Origin: Gonium pectorale
Lineage: Eukaryota > Chlorophyta > Chlorophyceae > Chlamydomonadales > Volvocaceae
DNA length: 46,595 nt
Direction of reading: 5' to 3'
NCBI GenBank assembly: GCA_001584585.1
Contig: LSYV01000013.1
Coordinates: 1,970,736 to 2,017,330, forward strand
Positions 42,890 to 46,595 of this stretch are shown one piece after another. Made by a program: the position numbers and the translations under genes. The notes below the pieces were generated by a model that made no database searches, was not told where the DNA came from, and saw nothing but the letters and a program-made list of their open reading frames with translations. Numbering within the stretch: position 1 is the first letter of the stretch; the number at the start of each line of letters is the position of its first letter.

Positions 42890-45800
42890 ATGCATCATGC
42901 AGCACGTTCCGCTGCTGCGCTGACGTTGCTGCTGCTCGTGTTTATGGCTCATGGTGCCGAAACAAGTGCGACTGGTGAAGACCAGGCCGATGCATGGGCC
43001 CCACCCCCCGGTTTCGACGACGATGGCGCGCCAATGCCCCCTCCCACCGGCCTGCAACCCGTATCATCGCCACGACCTGCCCCCGTCACTCGCCGTCCTC
43101 CGCCGCGGAAATCTCCGCGCGCCCGGTCACCGCCCCCTGGTGCGTTGACGCCGGCCATCTGAGCACGGTGGCAGCAACGGACAACGCTGTACTCCACGTC
43201 TGCGAGCCGCCCCTCCCTCCCATCAACCTGCAAGGGCATAAAGGGGACAGCACGAAGATGGCCATGGGGAGGGACATGACGCCGTGTTACCGGTAACTGC
43301 CACGCCTCTACGCTCGACCCCGCCCTTGCATCCGGGGACGCCTGGTCTCGTGAGTTGATGAGGAACTCTCCCAAAGCTCCGCAAAAATCTGCACCCCGTT
43401 TCATCAACCCCCCCTCGGCAACTCCCCCTCCCCGCCAGCCTCTCGAGCGCGGCGGCCGCCAGTCCGGCGCTCGCCGCCCCCCGCCGCCAGGCCCCCACCG
43501 CCTGCGCCGCCGGCGCTGCAGTCCGCCGAGTGCTCGCTGCTCCTGATGGGCCGTGGGGCCGGCAGCGGCGGCGGCGGCTGGGCGGCGAACCGCACGGCGG
43601 CGCTGGCGGCGGCGGCCCTCCGCTGCACCTCAGACGACGGGCGGCCGGTGCCCGTGTGGGTGGGCTCACAGCTCATGGTGGGTGGGTGGGTGGGTCGGGT
43701 GGGTCGAGGGTGGGGTGGTGGGAGTGGGTGGGTGGGTGGGGTGGGGTGGGGGTGGGGGGCGGTGGTGGGAGTGGGTGGGTGGGGGGATGAGGGATGTGGG
43801 TGGCTGGGGGTGGGTGGGGTTATTTGGTCCGTGACAAAAGCTGACTGATGACCGTCGAGCAAAGAATCGTTGACCCGGTCATACCAGAGCTTCGAATTTG
43901 GCGCGGCCCGGGGTCGAGCCGCCGGGTGATGACGCGGAAACCGAGTAATAGTAGTCTAGAGCTGAGTAGGGAGAGATAAAGCGGCTGACCTATAGAACTA
44001 GTGGAACGACTGCTATGGGCTGCCATGCATGTGCAGTGCGCATATGTGTCCCGACCCCCCCCCCCCACACACCGCATACGCAAGCACTCGCAAAGGCAGC
44101 GCGGCGCAATGTTACCAGGAAGAGATACCCAACTGTGCGCAGAACGAAGGGGGCGGTCGCCGAGGGCAGGCGCCCGCATGGCGAGGGTAAAACGGGGGAG
44201 GCGGGCCAGTGGGGTAACAAAGTTGAGGGGAAGGACATGGCGTGGCATGGTGTGCATCTAAAGACGGAGAACTAAGTGTGGACGAAATGGAGAGGAACAG
44301 TGATCCTGCCGGACGGGAGGTATATAAGAAAATGCCGTACGAGTACGGCGATAGGACGACAATCGGGACTTCGGGAGCCGAAGCATCAGGATTGGGGTGG
44401 GTGGGGTGGGTGATGGGTGGGGGTGGGGGGTCGGCTCATGGTAGCGAGGGATGGTTTGTGGGTGGTTGGGGCGGGCTGTGGGTGATGCTGGGGTGACAGT
44501 GGGTGGCTGGGGCGGCTGCGAGGCGGTCGGGGTGCAATTTCTGTTTGCAGTTGAGTGCTGACGGCGTACGGAAAGTCGCTGCCAAGCTCCAAAGGTAGAG
44601 GGTGGCGGGGCCTGCCTCCTACCGTAGCGTACGGCGGTTTGGTCGTCCAACCGTTGGGGCGGTTTGGGGGGTAGTGGAGAAGGGGAGCGGGTTGCGTGTT
44701 TTTTCGGGGGACGGTTGGGCGGGGATGCCACCCGGTCCATAAGCTATTGGGCCACGGCTATTAGGCCACGGCTATTGGGCCACGGCTATTAGGCCACGGC
44801 TATTAGGCCACGGCTATTAGGCCACGGCTATTAGGCCACGGCAGCGCGGCCGCTGCTCCCCCGCGGGCCCGCCCGCCCGCTCATGGCGGGTAGGTCCCCT
44901 GCAACCCCCGCACCGGAAGCTCGGCGGTCGGCCCCAGCCGAACCTACCGGCGTCGCCGTCACCCGTGCGGTGGCTCCTCGTGCGGTGGCGGTGGCGGTGG
45001 CGGCGCTGGCGGCGGTGGCGGCGGTGGCGGTGGCTGCGGGCGCGACATCCTGCCGCAACAGGCCACAAAGCGACCTGCGAGCGACCGATACAATTCGCAC
45101 CGCGGCCTCGGGGGCTCCGCCTTCCTTCTTCCTCCGCGGCTTTTGGGCATTTCATGCCATGCATGGGCGGCGGCGGCTGCTTGGCGCTTGCGTACGCACC
45201 CGCTGTCCACCTGACCCCGAGGCGCAGGGAGCGCTGCAGGGTAGCTGTTGGGCCGCATGGTGGCGGTGACACCCCCATCTATTGGGGGGTAATACGGAAC
45301 GGGAAACGGGGGGAACGAGGCAAGGACCGGCTTGGCCGCCGGACGGGACAAATGCTGCTGGCGCCCAGCTCGTCGTTATGAATTCCGCTTTCCCTTAAAC
45401 CCCCGCCCACTGGGGCGGCCCTACAGCCCTCATAAACATAAGAACCAGCATCCCGGGGACCCACCAATGTTTCCTTGATGACCTTCGCCTTGTACCGATT
45501 TTCCTCGCATCCCGTACCGCCAACAAGCCCGAATCTGTGGTGCGATCCCCCGCCCGGTACGATCTCCCCTCCGCAGGAGGCGCTGGGCGGCCCCGCCGGC
45601 GGCGCCGCGGCCAACCTGACGCTGCGTCCGCGGCCCGGCGACGACGAGTGGGGCCTCAGCTTCGGACAGCTCGCCTCCCTGACCCTGACCAACAGCCTCG
45701 TGGCCGACGTGCCGCTCAGCCGCCGGGGCCCGCTCGTACACTGCGGCGGCTGCCGTACGTTCAAGATGGCCATGAGCGCGCTGGTCAATCTGACCGGCGC

Positions 45801-46422
45801 GGCGGAGGCGGATCCGGATCCGGAACCGGAGAAGAAGGGCGCTGCAGCTGGCGGCGATGGCAGCGGCAGCGGCGACGGCGGTGGCGCGGCTGGAGCGACG
45901 GCGCCGGACAGGGTGTTTGGCGCCGTGGCGGTGTACGGCATCCAGGCCGGCGGCGGCGCGGGGCGCGGCGGCGGCGCGGAGCTGACAGCTGTGCGGTGCG
46001 CCAACGTAACGGGTTCGCATGGCTGGGCCTGCTTTCTGTTTGTGTACGACGCAGCGTATGGCGGCGGTGGCGGCGGCGACGGTGGTGCTGCCGCCGCCGT
46101 GACGGCGCTGTCCATGAGCGCCTGCGAGCTGTTTGCGAATTCCGTGGTCGGCGGATGGTTGTACGGCACGTACCGGCAGCCGCCCACCATGGCGCGCATC
46201 GGCGGCCGCGAGGTGCCGTACGACGACGGCGGCGGGAGCGGCGACCTGCCGGCGGCGACTGGCGATGGGTACGGCGCGTTGCTGGTCATGTACGGCACTG
46301 GCGGCGCTGGTGGCGGCGCCGCCGACCCGCCGCCACCGCTGTTGGGCGTTGCTGTGGTCGACTCGCACATGAGCGGCAATGCGGGGGGCCGCGGGGCGGC
46401 GCTTGCCGTACTTGGCGCACAG
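42890..46422 (+). CDS. Secreted Pro/Gly-rich glycoprotein, 3'-incomplete
   Basis: Family not recognised; probably an extracellular-matrix or cell-surface protein. Exon 1 (42890-43139) starts MHHAARSAAALTLLLLVFMA, a clear signal peptide, followed by an acidic stretch and a Pro/Arg/Ser-rich part like algal wall proteins. Exon 2 (43439-43677) joins in phase and reaches ALQSAECSLLLMGRG, with sequon NRT. A large exon at 45577-46422 is open in one frame (282 codons) with GGCRTFKMAMSALVNLTG, AVRCANVTGSHGWACFLF and VVDSHMSGNAGGRGAALAVL, sequons NLT, NLT and NVT, and repeated short beta-like segments, which suggests a right-handed beta-helix. A donor (GTACGG) follows at 46423. The link across 43678-45576 is unresolved: a small exon at 44551-44594 has good splice sites but its end phase does not meet 45577, so one more exon or another donor is needed. 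These may therefore be one gene or two. Confidence 0.6.
43678..43820 (+). repeat. G-rich GGGT array
   Basis: About 140 bases of irregular GGGTGGGT repeats immediately after the exon-2 donor of the secreted-protein gene. The plus (transcribed-sense) strand has many runs of three or more G and could form G-quadruplexes in DNA or pre-mRNA. Confidence 0.85.
44392..44515 (+). repeat. Second G-rich array in the same intron region
   Basis: GGGTGGGT-type repeats again, less regular than the array at 43678, ending about 35 bases before the candidate small exon at 44551. Confidence 0.8.
44744..44841. repeat. 14-bp minisatellite, seven copies
   Basis: Seven contiguous 14-bp units, CTATTAGGCCACGG (five) or CTATTGGGCCACGG (units 1 and 3). 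No spacers. It lies in the unresolved intron region of the secreted-protein gene. Confidence 0.95.
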
Positions 46423-46595
46423 GTACGGGAGTCGGTACGGAAGCTGGATCTGTGCGGGGGGACCGCGCTATGGCGCTTCTCTTTGTCCGCCCCCCGCACC
46501 CCCTGCTGTCGACGGTACCTTACCCTACTGCTCCATGCCCTTCCCCGCTCCCCCCTGTGGTCGTGGGCGCCCACCCGCCCCCCAGTGGCCGCGCG
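46423..46595 (+). other. Probable intron to window edge
   Basis: Begins with a donor after the 45577-46422 exon. The frame stays open to the edge, so read-through coding cannot be excluded, but the sequence turns from Gly/Ala/Val codons to a C- and T-rich composition typical of introns here. Confidence 0.5.

Noticed and set aside
44744..44841. Regular short repeats considered as a CRISPR array
   Set aside because: Units are contiguous 14-mers without spacers in a eukaryotic nuclear context.
45279..46574. 431-codon minus-strand open frame at the right edge
   Set aside because: The plus-strand frame over 45577-46422 has splice sites at both ends, sequons and coherent codon use; the minus frame reads as Pro/Ala/Ser low complexity.

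Overview
The window is nuclear DNA of a GC-rich, intron-dense green alga. Evidence: every gene is broken into short exons by GT-AG introns; coding third positions are almost all G or C; TGTAA motifs lie downstream of some genes; and the gene content includes a flagellar central-pair protein and a plant-type D-lactate dehydrogenase. The combination (PF6/SPAG17 next to the complex I NDUFA9 subunit) fits Chlamydomonas or a close volvocine relative. From memory these two are also neighbours in C. reinhardtii, but I could not check this or fix the species. Exon coordinates below were assembled by hand from splice signals, reading phase and family knowledge. In most genes the phases close exactly across all junctions.

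Layout. 51-1862 (+): 3' part of a type II dihydroorotase (pyrimidine synthesis). 3528-8708 (-): NDUFA9-type subunit of mitochondrial complex I, nine exons. It is head-to-head, 436 bp apart, with 9145-19662 (+): PF6/SPAG17, a ~2280-residue central-pair protein in about 14 exons. 20971-24963 (+): FSH1/OVCA2-type serine hydrolase, nine small exons. 27541-30570 (-): a protein joining a UVR motif to TPR repeats, probably organellar. 31326-39585 (-): FAD-linked D-lactate dehydrogenase, with 11 well-supported exons and an uncertain N-terminus. 42890 to the right edge (+): a secreted proline- and glycine-rich glycoprotein, incomplete.

The genes do not form a pathway; they are ordinary neighbours on a eukaryotic chromosome. 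Two of them (complex I subunit, D-lactate dehydrogenase) feed electrons into mitochondrial respiration, and PF6 acts in the ciliary central apparatus.

The least ordinary part is the 3.3-kb gene-free stretch at 39586-42889. It holds a long inverted repeat (arms ~200 and 183 bp, loop ~300 bp) whose arms keep a shared open reading frame, a candidate hairpin-RNA locus. About 130 bp beyond it lies a 333-bp element with near-perfect terminal inverted repeats (MITE-like). The introns carry many minisatellites, G-rich arrays and one pair of inverted dispersed repeats. I see no evidence of a new multi-gene system. The hairpin locus and the secreted protein at the right edge are the best leads.
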